Source: Myxococcales bacterium 68-20 (lineage in GTDB: Bacteria > Myxococcota_A > Polyangia > Polyangiales > Polyangiaceae). Taken from it: DNA of 64,000 nucleotides. The notes under the pieces were generated by a model. It did no database searches and was not told the DNA's origin. It saw only the letters and a list, made by a program, of their open reading frames with translations. The DNA lies in assembly GCA_001899635.1 (NCBI GenBank), contig MKVQ01000040.1, positions 470,134 through 534,133 on the forward strand, given 5' to 3'. Position numbers and translations under genes: made by a program. Below are positions 32,548 to 41,537 of this stretch, piece after piece (positions within the stretch are counted from its first letter, which is position 1; each line of letters opens with the position of its first letter).

Positions 32548-34344
32548 ATGAAACTCGCTGACCGCGTCCTTCGTCTTGGTCTGCTCGCCCTCGGTGTGAC
32601 GGGCGCGATGAGCATCGTCGTCGCTTGTTCGAGCCGCGATAGCGGCTTCACCCCGTCCGGTCCGGCGCTCGTCGACAACGACGCAGCGGCGGAGGAGCCC
32701 GAGCCTCCGAAGTGTGGGCTTCACTGCTCGCGCGATCTCAAACAGGTCTTGAACGGGTGCGAAGGGGAAGAGGTCGTCGTCGAGCAGTGCAGCGCCGATC
32801 AGGGCTGCGGCAACGGCCGTTGCGTCGACGCGTGCACAGCCGCCGCCCTCAACAAGGGCTCGACGGGCTGCGAGTTCTGGACGCTTCCACCGACCGATTC
32901 GATCGAGCGCCCTGGCTCCTGCTTCGCGGCGATGGTCGCGAACACCTGGGATCGCCCCGTGTCGATCGCCGCCGAATACGGAGACGCGGCGCTCGACATC
33001 TCGAAGTCGATCTTCACCGTCAGTCGTCAGAACGAAGACCCGATCTACACGCTTCTCCAGGGGACGCTCCCTCCGGGCGAGGTCGCCGTCGTCTTTCTCG
33101 CCCACAACGAGACGGACATGGGCAAAGAGCGCACGTACTGCCCTCCCGCCGTCACGCCGGCGATGCTCGTCGATCCGATCATCCACGGGACCGCGAAGAC
33201 GAAGGCATTCCGCATCAAGGCGGACGCGCCCGTCTCGGCGTACTCCATCTATCCGTACGGCGGCGCCGACACGCACATCCCGACCGCGACGCTGCTTTTG
33301 CCCGTCTCGTCGTGGGAGCAGAACTACATCGCCGTGAGCCCGTTCCACTTCGGGCAGCCGCTCAAGCGGCGTACGCTCCAGATCGTCGCGAACGAAGACG
33401 ATACCGAGGTCCGCATCCGTCCGACCGTCGAAGTCCGAGCCTCCGGTGACGTGGAGGGCGCGACGACGGGCGTCACGCAGACCTGGAAGCTCTCGAAGGG
33501 GCAGGTCCTGCAGTTCGTGCAACCGGCGTTGACGGGGAGCCCGATCGAGACGACGAAACCGGTTGGCCTCTTCGGAGGCTCGGAATGCACCTTCCTTCCC
33601 TCGTCGGTCGAGTGGTGCGACGTCCTCCACCAGCAGATCCCCGCGGTCGCGCAATGGGGAACCGAGTACGCCGTCGTGCCGTTCCAGTCGCGCATCAACA
33701 GCCTCGCCGAGAGCACTCGAGAAAAGGTTCCGTACACGATCGTGGCCGCTGCCGACGACACGACGTTCACGTACGAGCCCTCGCGCCCGCGTGATGCGCC
33801 CGAGACCTTGAAGGCAGGCGAGAGCGCGAACTTCATCACGGACGAATTCTTCGTCGTCCGAAGCCAGGACGCGAAGCATCCGTTCCACGTGAACGTCTAC
33901 ATGACGGGGTCGTCCTACGGTGGCGGGACGGGATCGACCACGACGGGCGATCCGGACTTCGTCAACGTGCCGGCGGCCGCCCAGTATCTCGATCGCTACA
34001 TCTTCTTCACGGACTTCACGTTCCCCGACACGCGCTTGACGGTCGTGCGTCGCAAGACGGCTCAAGGCTTCAAGCCTGTCGAGCTGGAGTGTGCAGGGCC
34101 GATCGAGGGGTTCCGTCCTCTCGGCACGTCGGGCCAGTACGAGTATGCGTTCGTCAAGCTGACCGAGGCGTTCTTGCCGCAGAAGTTCCCCAAGGGCGAG
34201 TGCAGCTACGGCCGGCAAGAGGCTCGCAGCGACGGTCCGTTCGCCGTCACGGTCTGGGGCATGGGGCTGGATGCGAGCTACGGATACGTCGGCGGAACGG
34301 GCCTCCGTACCATCAACGACGCGACGCCGCCGAGCATCCGCTGA
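32548..34344 (+). CDS. Cassette B gene 8: IgGFc-binding-domain-type lipoprotein
   Basis: This protein has 598 residues with lipobox SIVVAC (Cys27), a short acidic linker, then a Cys-rich module (CGLHCSRDLKQVLNGC, CGNGRCVDAC, KGSTGCEFW; about 50-105). The large domain contains APVSAYSIYPYGG, ATLLLPVSSWEQNYIAVSP, QIVANEDDTEVRI, KPVGLFGGSECTFLP, DVLHQQIPAVAQWGTEYAV, GDPDFVNVPAAAQYLDRYI and RSDGPFAVTVWGMGLDASY near the end. These correspond one for one with the A protein. The start is the ATG at 32548, with a weak purine stretch (GAAGGGTAGGA) upstream. It is the last gene of the cassette, and a stem-loop follows 15 bases after the stop. Confidence 0.86.
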   Translation: MKLADRVLRLGLLALGVTGAMSIVVACSSRDSGFTPSGPALVDNDAAAEEPEPPKCGLHCSRDLKQVLNGCEGEEVVVEQCSADQGCGNGRCVDACTAAALNKGSTGCEFWTLPPTDSIERPGSCFAAMVANTWDRPVSIAAEYGDAALDISKSIFTVSRQNEDPIYTLLQGTLPPGEVAVVFLAHNETDMGKERTYCPPAVTPAMLVDPIIHGTAKTKAFRIKADAPVSAYSIYPYGGADTHIPTATLLLPVSSWEQNYIAVSPFHFGQPLKRRTLQIVANEDDTEVRIRPTVEVRASGDVEGATTGVTQTWKLSKGQVLQFVQPALTGSPIETTKPVGLFGGSECTFLPSSVEWCDVLHQQIPAVAQWGTEYAVVPFQSRINSLAESTREKVPYTIVAAADDTTFTYEPSRPRDAPETLKAGESANFITDEFFVVRSQDAKHPFHVNVYMTGSSYGGGTGSTTTGDPDFVNVPAAAQYLDRYIFFTDFTFPDTRLTVVRRKTAQGFKPVELECAGPIEGFRPLGTSGQYEYAFVKLTEAFLPQKFPKGECSYGRQEARSDGPFAVTVWGMGLDASYGYVGGTGLRTINDATPPSIR

Positions 34345-34359
34345 CGCCGGTCGCGGGCC

Positions 34360-34383
34360 CCGACGATGTCTCTGCATCGTCGG
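34360..34383 (+). terminator. Stem-loop after cassette B
   Basis: CCGACGATG (34360-34368) pairs perfectly with CATCGTCGG (34375-34383) around a six-base loop, 15 bases after the stop of the last cassette B gene. There is no T-run. It probably ends or stabilises the cassette transcript before ppc. Confidence 0.6.
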
Positions 34384-34521
34384 AGCCGCGGGCCGTTCGA
34401 GCGCGTCCCGCGCGCCGACGAGCGACGATGCACGGGGGTTACGCCGGCGATCGCACGGCATGCTCGTGGTTTCCTCCGGTGCCGTCGTGTCGCATTTTCA
34501 GGTCACTCGTCATGAGCGACG

Positions 34522-37311
34522 ATGGCGTTCCCGATGGCGGTCCCGTTCGACGCGCTCCGGCGCGATGTCTCGTATCTCGGAAGGATCCTGGGCGACACGC
34601 TCGTCGAGCAGGAGGGCAGGGAGCTCTTCGATCTCGAGGAGACCGTGCGCGCGCTCACGAAGGCGCGGCGCGCACAGGACGCGTCCCACGACATCGAACG
34701 CGCTCGCGCGACGGCGACGAAGCTGATCGACGTCGTGCGTGGGCTCGACACGAGCGTGGCCGAACGCGTCGCCCGCGCGTTCACCCACTACTTCCAGCTC
34801 GTCAATCTCGCGGAGCAGCATCATCGAACGCGACGTCGCCGTGACTACGCGCGCGAGGGGAAGCCGCAGCCGGGATCGCTCGAGGTCGTCTTCGCGGCCA
34901 TGGCGAGAGAGACGTCGCGCGAGCGCTTCATCGGGCTGCTCTCCGAAGCGGCCGTCGAGCTCGTCTTCACGGCGCATCCGAGCGAGGCGCAGCGCCGGAC
35001 CGTGCTGGAGAAACATCGGCGCCTCGTGTCACTGATCGCCCGGAGAGAGCGCGCCGAGCTCACGCCGGCTGAGGCCACCGACGTGGATCGTGCGATCCGC
35101 GAAGAGGTCGCAACGCTGTGGCAGACCGACGAGATTCGTCAGGAGAGGCCACGCGTGGGCGACGAGGTGAAGAACGTCCTCTTCTACCTCGAGGAGGTCC
35201 TGTTCCCGCTCGTCCCGAAGTTCTACGCGGCGATGGAGAGCGCCACGGAGAAGGCGTTCGGCGAGCGCATCGAGGTGCCCTGCGTCCTCCGCTTCGGATC
35301 GTGGGTCGGGGCAGACATGGACGGCAATCCAAACGTGACGCCCGAGGTCGCCGTGGATACCGCGCTCGCGCAGACCTCACGCGTGCTCGCTCTCTACGTC
35401 CGCGCGGTCTCGGCACTGGGCGGCGTGCTCTCGCAGTCGACGCGAAGGGTCACCGTGTCGAAGGCGCTCCTCGACTCGCTCGAGAAGGACGCGGCCGACA
35501 TGCCCGAGCTCGCGCAGACCCTCGCCACGACGGCCCATCACGAGCCGTATCGCCGGAAGCTTCGCTTCGTGACGGAGCGCCTCCGCGTGACCCGCGCCGC
35601 GATCGTCGCGGTGCGCGAGGCCGGGGGAGGGGAGCCACGGCTGCCCGCGCACGCCTATGCAGGCCAGGCCCCGTTCATCGACGAGCTGGAGCTCATCCTT
35701 GCCTCGCTCGTCGAGAACCGAGGCGAGCACGCCGGGGCATCACACGTGCGCGCGCTCCTTCGTCAGGTCCGGACGTTCGGGTTCCATCTCGCAAAGCTCG
35801 ACGTCCGCATCCCCGCCGAATGGGTGCGCGCCGACGCGCGCGTCGCGCTCGGGCTCCCCGAGAACGCGCCGCTCGACCGCGCTCTCTTGGAGCAGGCGCT
35901 CGGCGCGGCGATCTCCGGCGGTCCACCGATCGTGACGCTGACGAGTCCGGACGGGCAGGGCATGCGCGCCGTCCGAGCGCTCGCTCGCATCCGCGAGGTG
36001 ACGTTCGGCGGAGGCGCCGAGTCGCTCGTCCTCAGCATGACCCACGGCGCGGAGGACATGCTCGCAGCGCTCGTGCTCGCGCGGCTCGCGGGCCTCGACC
36101 GCCCGGAGGCGCCTTCGTCCGGGGTCTCGATCGTGCCCCTCTTCGAGACGCTCGACGATCTCGAGCGCTCGGACGAGGAGCTCGCGCATGCCATCGCGTG
36201 CCCGGAGTACGGCGCGTACCTCGCCCGCCGCGGCGGTGTGCAGGAGATCATGATCGGCTACTCCGACTCGAACAAGGACGCCGGGATCGTCGGCTCGTCG
36301 TTCGCGCTCTACCGCGCGCAGCAGCGGCTCGTCGCCGTGTCGCGCGCGCACGGCATTTCGCTGAAGATCTTCCACGGTCGCGGCGGATCGATCGGCCGCG
36401 GCGGCGGCCCCTCGCAGCGCGCGATCGAGAGCCTTCCCGCGGGCGCGGTGGCCGGACGCTTCAAGCTCACCGAGCAAGGTGAGGTGCTCGGGTGGAAGTA
36501 CCTCGTCCCCGAGATCGCCGAGCGGAACCTCGAGCTCACCGTGGCCGGTGTCCTCGCGCACTCTCTTCGGAACGAGGCGGGAGCGCACGACACGCGCACC
36601 GCGGAGTACGAGGCGATCTTCGAGAAGGCCGCGGCGATCAGCGTCGAGCACTACCGCGCCCTCGTGAACGCTCCCGGCTTTCCCGAGTACTTCGCCGCGA
36701 CGACCCCGCTCGAGGACATCCCGCGCCTCAACATCGGATCGCGGCCTGCACGTCGCTCAGGAGGACCCGGCAACGAGGCGCCGCGCGTGAAGCTCGAAGA
36801 CCTTCGCGCCATCCCGTGGGTCTTCGCGTGGACGCAGTCGCGGCAGATGGTGCCCGGTTTCTACGGCGCCGGTCGCGCGCTCACGTGGCTCCTCGCGGAG
36901 CACGGAGCGCGGCGCGTCCGCCAGATGCGGAGGGAGTGGCCGTTCTTCGCGAGCACGCTCGATGCGATCGCCGTCTCGCTGGCGCAGGCCGACATGGTCG
37001 TCGCCGCGCGCTACGCGGGGCTATGCGAGGACAAGGCGCTCGCGCGGAGGCTCTTCGCGCGGATCGCGCTCGACCACGGGCGAGCGGCGCGCGCGATCCG
37101 CACCGTCTTCGAGCGCGAAGCGACGCTCGACCCGGACTCGACGCTCGCGCGCTCGATCGAGCTGCGCAACCCGTACGTCGATCCGTTGAGCTTCATCCAG
37201 ATCGAGCTTCTTCGCCGCGAGCGCGCGAGCGAGGCCGAGTCGCCCGAGCTGCTTCGCGCGATCCTGCTCACGATCAACGGAATCGCCGCCGGCCTCCGCT
37301 CGACGGGGTGA
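34522..37311 (+). CDS. ppc: Phosphoenolpyruvate carboxylase
   Basis: This 929-residue protein converts phosphoenolpyruvate and bicarbonate into oxaloacetate to refill the TCA cycle. The family motifs are present: FTAHPSEAQRRT with the catalytic His (about 152), SWVGADMDGNPNVT (about 260-273), IMIGYSDSNKDAG (about 576-588), FHGRGGSIGRGGGP (about 617-630), and PWVFAWTQSRQMVPGFYG near 770. It ends with TINGIAAGLRSTG, the usual C-terminal signature. The usual TAHPTE is TAHPSE here, and GGDRDGNP reads GADMDGNP, both mild changes. The length is normal. An inner ATG at 34534 is a possible alternative start. It is a single gene with a strong hairpin downstream, facing a convergent small gene. Confidence 0.96.
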   Translation: MAFPMAVPFDALRRDVSYLGRILGDTLVEQEGRELFDLEETVRALTKARRAQDASHDIERARATATKLIDVVRGLDTSVAERVARAFTHYFQLVNLAEQHHRTRRRRDYAREGKPQPGSLEVVFAAMARETSRERFIGLLSEAAVELVFTAHPSEAQRRTVLEKHRRLVSLIARRERAELTPAEATDVDRAIREEVATLWQTDEIRQERPRVGDEVKNVLFYLEEVLFPLVPKFYAAMESATEKAFGERIEVPCVLRFGSWVGADMDGNPNVTPEVAVDTALAQTSRVLALYVRAVSALGGVLSQSTRRVTVSKALLDSLEKDAADMPELAQTLATTAHHEPYRRKLRFVTERLRVTRAAIVAVREAGGGEPRLPAHAYAGQAPFIDELELILASLVENRGEHAGASHVRALLRQVRTFGFHLAKLDVRIPAEWVRADARVALGLPENAPLDRALLEQALGAAISGGPPIVTLTSPDGQGMRAVRALARIREVTFGGGAESLVLSMTHGAEDMLAALVLARLAGLDRPEAPSSGVSIVPLFETLDDLERSDEELAHAIACPEYGAYLARRGGVQEIMIGYSDSNKDAGIVGSSFALYRAQQRLVAVSRAHGISLKIFHGRGGSIGRGGGPSQRAIESLPAGAVAGRFKLTEQGEVLGWKYLVPEIAERNLELTVAGVLAHSLRNEAGAHDTRTAEYEAIFEKAAAISVEHYRALVNAPGFPEYFAATTPLEDIPRLNIGSRPARRSGGPGNEAPRVKLEDLRAIPWVFAWTQSRQMVPGFYGAGRALTWLLAEHGARRVRQMRREWPFFASTLDAIAVSLAQADMVVAARYAGLCEDKALARRLFARIALDHGRAARAIRTVFEREATLDPDSTLARSIELRNPYVDPLSFIQIELLRRERASEAESPELLRAILLTINGIAAGLRSTG

Positions 37312-37328
37312 GCCGGCTGCTTCGTCGT

Positions 37329-37363
37329 GACCGATCGCGAACGTGCGCTGCTCGCGATCGGTC
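37329..37363. terminator. Strong bidirectional hairpin between ppc and a convergent gene
   Basis: GACCGATCGCGA (37329-37340) pairs perfectly with TCGCGATCGGTC (37352-37363), a 12-bp stem with an 11-base loop. It lies between the stop of ppc (plus strand) and the stop of the convergent minus-strand gene, so it can serve both transcripts. There is no U-tract. Confidence 0.65.
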
Positions 37364-37369
37364 TCGAGA

Positions 37370-37810
37370 TCAGTTGCCGTACTTCTCGATCAGCTTGCCG
37401 AGGCGCGGGACAGCCTGCTCGACGTTCTTCTTCGCCGTGCCGCGAAGCTTGTCGTAGGCGCTCTTGGCGACGCCGCTCTTCGCATGCGCGGCCTTCTCGT
37501 CCGTGATCGACAGGAGAGCGTCGGCGACGCGACTGGGGTTCGAGGTGAAGAAGTCGGCGATGGCCTTGTTGTTGGACTTCGCGTCCGCGTAGATCGGATC
37601 GAGCGCCTTCGCGAACTCGGGGAGGAGGTCTTCGACCGTCTTCTCCACGAAGCCAGGCTTGATGCCCTTCACCGTGCTGTACCCCGCCTTGATGGCGAGG
37701 CCGGAGATCCCACCCTTGTCTTTCACTTCTGCGTCGATGAGATCGCAGCAGTCCTTCACGACATTCTTCTTCTTCGACTCGTCGGTGAGCGCTTCGATCA
37801 AGGATCCCAT
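37370..37810 (-). CDS. Conserved-looking small protein, function unknown
   Basis: This 146-residue cytoplasmic protein is helical and highly charged: MGSLIEALTDESKKKNVVKD, then CCDLIDAEVKDKGG, LAIKAGYSTVKGIKPGFVEK, and a C-terminal part NVEQAVPRLGKLIEKYGN. No membrane segment or catalytic motif is visible. The even amino-acid spread and lack of Arg-rich low complexity show it is a real protein; I believe similar proteins of about 140 residues occur in other myxobacteria, but I cannot name the family with certainty. The start is the ATG at 37810; the longer reading only adds six residues. It is convergent with ppc and divergent from the thiolase gene. Confidence 0.7.
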   Translation of the reverse strand: MGSLIEALTDESKKKNVVKDCCDLIDAEVKDKGGISGLAIKAGYSTVKGIKPGFVEKTVEDLLPEFAKALDPIYADAKSNNKAIADFFTSNPSRVADALLSITDEKAAHAKSGVAKSAYDKLRGTAKKNVEQAVPRLGKLIEKYGN

Positions 37811-37928
37811 GGTGCTCGGCCTTAGCACAAACCCCGGGGCTGCGGGGGCTCCGCTGGAGCTTGACGCCTTGCGTCAGGCAGGTCACAAGAACTACTGAAT
37901 CGTCATTCAGTCCGGAGAAGGAGCGGAG

Positions 37929-39227
37929 ATGGCAGGTGGCGCGAAGGATCGAGTGGCGGTCGTGGCCGGGCTACGGACGCCGTTCGCGAAGCAGGCGACG
38001 GCCTACCGCGACATGACGACGCTGGATCTCGGTCGCGCCGTCGTGAAGGAGCTCCTCGCTCGCGCCGAGCTCGATCCGCGCGAGATCGGCCTCGTCGTGT
38101 ACGGCCAGGCGATCCCGACGCCCTCCGCGCCGAACGTCGCGCGCGAGATCGTCCTCGGGTCCGGGATGCCGAAGAGCGTCGAGGCCTACAGCGTGGTGCG
38201 CGCCTGCGCGACGTCGTTCCAGTCGGCCACGAGCGCCGCCGAAGCGATCCTCGCCGGTCAACACGACGTGGCCGTCACCGGCGGGGTCGACAGCGCGAGC
38301 GACGTGCCGATCACCGTCTCGCGAAGGCTCGCGAGCGCGCTCGTCGAGGCTTCGAAGGCGAAGAGCCTCACGGACAAGATCCGGATCTTCACGCGCCTCT
38401 CTCCACGCGATCTCGTCCCGACGCCGCCGGCGCTGCGAGAGCCCTCGACCGGCCTCACGATGGGCGAGCACGCCGAGCGGATGGCGAAGGACGCAGGCGT
38501 CACGCGCGAGGAGCAGGATCTGCTCGCTCACCGAAGCCACACGAGGGCGGCGGCCGCGTGGGAGCGTGGGCTCTTCGACGCCGAGGTGATGCACGTCATT
38601 CCGCCGCCCGCGTTCGATCGTCCGATCGCGAAGGACAACCTCGTCCGCGAGGACTCGAAGCTCGAGTCCTACTCGAAGCTCCGTCCCGTCTTCGATCCGA
38701 AGCACGGCAGCGTCACGGCGGGGAACTCGTCGCCGCTGACGGACGGCGCGAGCGCGCTGCTCCTGATGCGGGAGTCGAAGGCGAAGGCGCTCGGCTACCA
38801 GCCGCTCGGGTATCTGCGCTCGTGGGCCTACGCGGCGCTCGACCCCGACGACGGCCTCCTCATGGGTCCAGCCTACGCGTCGCCGATCGCGCTCGATCGC
38901 GCGGGGCTCCGCCTCGCGGACATGGACGTCATCGACATGCACGAGGCGTTCGCCGCGCAGGTCGTCTGCAACCGCAAGGCGCTCGCGTCCCGTCGCTTCG
39001 CCGAGGACAAGCTCGGTCGCACGTCAGGGCCGATCGGCGAGATCGACGACGAGCGCTTCAACGTGCACGGCGGCTCGATCGCGCTCGGCCATCCGTTCGC
39101 CGCGACCGGAGCCCGGATGATCCACACCGTCCTCCGCGAGCTCGGGCGGAGGAAAGGACAGTTCGGTCTTGCGACCGCGTGTGCCGCCGGTGGGCTCGGC
39201 GCTGCCGTCGTCCTGGAGGCCGCCTGA
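37929..39227 (+). CDS. fadI: Acetyl-CoA C-acyltransferase (thiolase, FadI type)
   Basis: This 432-residue thiolase catalyses the last step of fatty-acid beta-oxidation, cleaving 3-ketoacyl-CoA with CoA to acetyl-CoA. The nucleophile Cys is in VVRACATSFQSA (Cys93). The His of MHEAFAAQV is near residue 338. GGSIALGHPFAATGARM has the GHP His, and TACAAGGLGAAVV carries the second catalytic Cys near 418. The long lid region (SLTDKIRIFTRLSPRDLVP) and overall length match FadI/trifunctional-protein beta subunits better than short thiolases. The start codon has GGAGAAGGAGCGG upstream. The stop overlaps the next start (TGATG), so subunits of the complex are made together. Confidence 0.93.
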   Translation: MAGGAKDRVAVVAGLRTPFAKQATAYRDMTTLDLGRAVVKELLARAELDPREIGLVVYGQAIPTPSAPNVAREIVLGSGMPKSVEAYSVVRACATSFQSATSAAEAILAGQHDVAVTGGVDSASDVPITVSRRLASALVEASKAKSLTDKIRIFTRLSPRDLVPTPPALREPSTGLTMGEHAERMAKDAGVTREEQDLLAHRSHTRAAAAWERGLFDAEVMHVIPPPAFDRPIAKDNLVREDSKLESYSKLRPVFDPKHGSVTAGNSSPLTDGASALLLMRESKAKALGYQPLGYLRSWAYAALDPDDGLLMGPAYASPIALDRAGLRLADMDVIDMHEAFAAQVVCNRKALASRRFAEDKLGRTSGPIGEIDDERFNVHGGSIALGHPFAATGARMIHTVLRELGRRKGQFGLATACAAGGLGAAVVLEAA

Positions 39228-41440
39228 TGCTCGCGCAGGCGATCTCGGAGCCGTCGCCGCGCCCGCGACCGCTGCCCGTCGTCGCGAGCGAGGTTCGCCC
39301 CGACGGGGTCGCCGTGATCACGCTCGACGATCGCGCCGAGGTGCACAACACGATCACGCCTGCGTTCGGCGCCGAGCTCCGTGCAGCGGTCGAAGCGGCC
39401 TTCGCCGACTCGAAGGTCCGCGCCATCGTCCTTCGCAGCGGGAAGAAGGACTCCTTCGTCGTGGGCGCGAACATCGACCTCGTGCGAAGGACGCGCTTCG
39501 CCCGGGACGCGGAGGAGGCCGCGCGTGACGTCGCACGATGTTTCGGCCGCCTCGGCTCTGGTCCGAAGCCGATCGTCGCCTACGTGCACGGCTCCGCGCT
39601 GGGCGGCGGCTTCGAGCTCGCGCTCGCATGCACCGCGGCGATCGCGACGGACGATCCGAAGACGGCGCTCGGCCTCCCCGAGGTGAAGCTCGGTCTCGTG
39701 CCTGCCTCGAACGGCCTCTATCGCATCGCCGAGCGGGCCGGTCTGCGCGTCGCGCTCGATCTCGGCGTGAGCGGACGGAGCCTCCGTCCGAAGCTGGCGC
39801 AGCGGCTCGGGCTCGTCGACGACGTCGTGCCGCTCGGAGTCGGTTTCGAGACCGCGGTCCACCTCGCGCTTCGCCTTGCGAGCGAGCCGGCGTATGCACG
39901 CTCCCTCGCCAAGAAGCGAAGCCAGGCGAGCGGAACGAAGGAGCGCATCGAGCGCGCGCTCCTCGAGAAGAACCCGATCGGACGGCTCGCCCTCTTCCGG
40001 AGGGCGCGCGCCGAGACGTCGAAGAAGACGCGCGGTCACTACCCGGCCGCCGAGCGCGTCATCGACCTCCTCGAGCGCTTCGGCTCACGGGGCTTCCGCG
40101 CGGCCGCCGAGCTCGAGGCGGAGGTGTTCGGCGATCTCGTCGTGAGCGAGACGGCGCAGCGCTCGATCGATCTCTTCTTCGCCCGGAAAGCGGTCGAGAA
40201 GGACTCGGGGCTCGAGCCGAACGAGCGGGCCGCATCCTTCTCAGTCGATCGCGTCGCCGTCTTCGGTGCGGGCCTCATGGGCGCCGGCATCGCTGCCCTC
40301 TGCGCGCGCTCGGGCCTCTCCGTCCGGATGAAGGACACCGACGACGTCGTCGTCGGTCGCGGCCTCCGGTACGTCAAGGAGTTGCTCGATGCTCGCGCGC
40401 GTCGCGGCTCGATGTCGGCGCTCGAGCGCGACGCCGCCTTCGCCCGCATCAGCGGCGCGACCGACTACACCGGCTTCCGCAACACCGACCTCGTGATCGA
40501 GGCGGTCTTCGAGGACCTCGCGCTCAAGCATGCCGTGATCGGCGAGGTCGAGAAGCTCGTTCGCGACACGTGCGTCATCGCGTCGAATACGTCGGCGATC
40601 CCGATCGCGCGCATCGCCGAGGGCTCGCTCCGTCCCGAGATGATCGTCGGGATGCGCTACTTCAGCCCGGTCCACCAGATGCCGCTGCTCGAGGTGGTCC
40701 GCACCAAGGCGAGCGATCCCCGTGCAGTCGCGACCGCCGTCGCGCTCGGGAGGAAGCAGGGCAAGACCGTCATCGTCGTGAACGACGGCCCCGCGTTCTA
40801 CACGACGCGGATCCTCTACGCGCTGCTCGTCGAGGCGGCGCACCTCGTCGCGGAGGGCTCGTCGATCGAGGAAGTGGACAGGGCGATGGTCGACTGGGGT
40901 TTCCCCGTCGGTCCGTTCCAGCTCATGGACGAGATCGGTCTCGACCTCGGCGCTCACGTGGGCGACGTCGCGCGCGATGCGTTCGGCGAGCGCATGCGCC
41001 CGCCCGATGCCTTCGCCGCGCTCGTCGCCGACGGCCGCAAGGGGCGAAAGAACGCGCGAGGCTTCTACCTCTACGGAAGCGCCGCGCCGCGGAGGAAGAC
41101 GGTCGACGCGACGGTGTACGGCGTCCTCGGCGTCACTCCGAAGCCGCGCGCGGTCACTGCCGACGAGATCGCGCTCCGGTGCGGGCTCGCGATGGTGAAC
41201 GAGGCGCTCCGCTGCCACGGCGACGGCGTTCTCCGGAGCGCGCGTGACGGCGACGTCGGCGCGATCTTCGGGGTCGGCTTTCCGGCGTTCCGCGGCGGCC
41301 CGTTCCGCCATGTCGACGTCGTCGGCGCGAGCGAGATCCTCCGGCGCACGCGCTCGCTCGAGCAGCGCTTCGGCGTGCGTTTCGAGCCCGCGCCGCTGCT
41401 CGTCGCGATGGCGCGCTCGGGGAAGCGCTTCTACGGCTGA
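39227..41440 (+). CDS. fadJ: Beta-oxidation multifunctional enzyme, alpha subunit (FadJ type)
   Basis: This 737-residue protein combines enoyl-CoA hydratase and 3-hydroxyacyl-CoA dehydrogenase. The hydratase domain (about 20-220) has GSALGGGFELALAC and LGLPEVKLGLVP, which keep both catalytic Glu. The following GSGGTQR loop of the family is replaced by ASNGLYR. The dehydrogenase part starts near residue 340 with the Rossmann loop VFGAGLMGAGIAAL and includes IASNTSAIPIARIAEGS, then MRYFSPVHQMPLLEVV with the catalytic His (about 482), then VNDGPAFYTTRIL. The C-terminal domain ends GVRFEPAPLLVAMARSG. With the thiolase gene directly upstream it should form the alpha2-beta2 type complex. The start is the ATG in the TGATG junction. 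Confidence 0.93.
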   Translation: MLAQAISEPSPRPRPLPVVASEVRPDGVAVITLDDRAEVHNTITPAFGAELRAAVEAAFADSKVRAIVLRSGKKDSFVVGANIDLVRRTRFARDAEEAARDVARCFGRLGSGPKPIVAYVHGSALGGGFELALACTAAIATDDPKTALGLPEVKLGLVPASNGLYRIAERAGLRVALDLGVSGRSLRPKLAQRLGLVDDVVPLGVGFETAVHLALRLASEPAYARSLAKKRSQASGTKERIERALLEKNPIGRLALFRRARAETSKKTRGHYPAAERVIDLLERFGSRGFRAAAELEAEVFGDLVVSETAQRSIDLFFARKAVEKDSGLEPNERAASFSVDRVAVFGAGLMGAGIAALCARSGLSVRMKDTDDVVVGRGLRYVKELLDARARRGSMSALERDAAFARISGATDYTGFRNTDLVIEAVFEDLALKHAVIGEVEKLVRDTCVIASNTSAIPIARIAEGSLRPEMIVGMRYFSPVHQMPLLEVVRTKASDPRAVATAVALGRKQGKTVIVVNDGPAFYTTRILYALLVEAAHLVAEGSSIEEVDRAMVDWGFPVGPFQLMDEIGLDLGAHVGDVARDAFGERMRPPDAFAALVADGRKGRKNARGFYLYGSAAPRRKTVDATVYGVLGVTPKPRAVTADEIALRCGLAMVNEALRCHGDGVLRSARDGDVGAIFGVGFPAFRGGPFRHVDVVGASEILRRTRSLEQRFGVRFEPAPLLVAMARSGKRFYG

Positions 41441-41522
41441 CGACGAGCGCGGTGCTGCCCGGCCGCTTGCTTGCTCGACATGTGGGCGAGCCCGGGCGAC
41501 TTGCGGCGCCGCCATGCGAAGG

Positions 41523-41528
41523 TAGAGT
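41523..41528 (+). promoter_or_regulatory. Putative -10 element before the 41538 gene
   Basis: TAGAGT lies 9 bases before the ATG at 41538, similar to TAGACT before cassettes B, C and D. There is no ribosome binding site, so a nearly leaderless transcript is likely. This is inferred from spacing only. Confidence 0.35.
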
Positions 41529-41537
41529 TTTCGGTCG

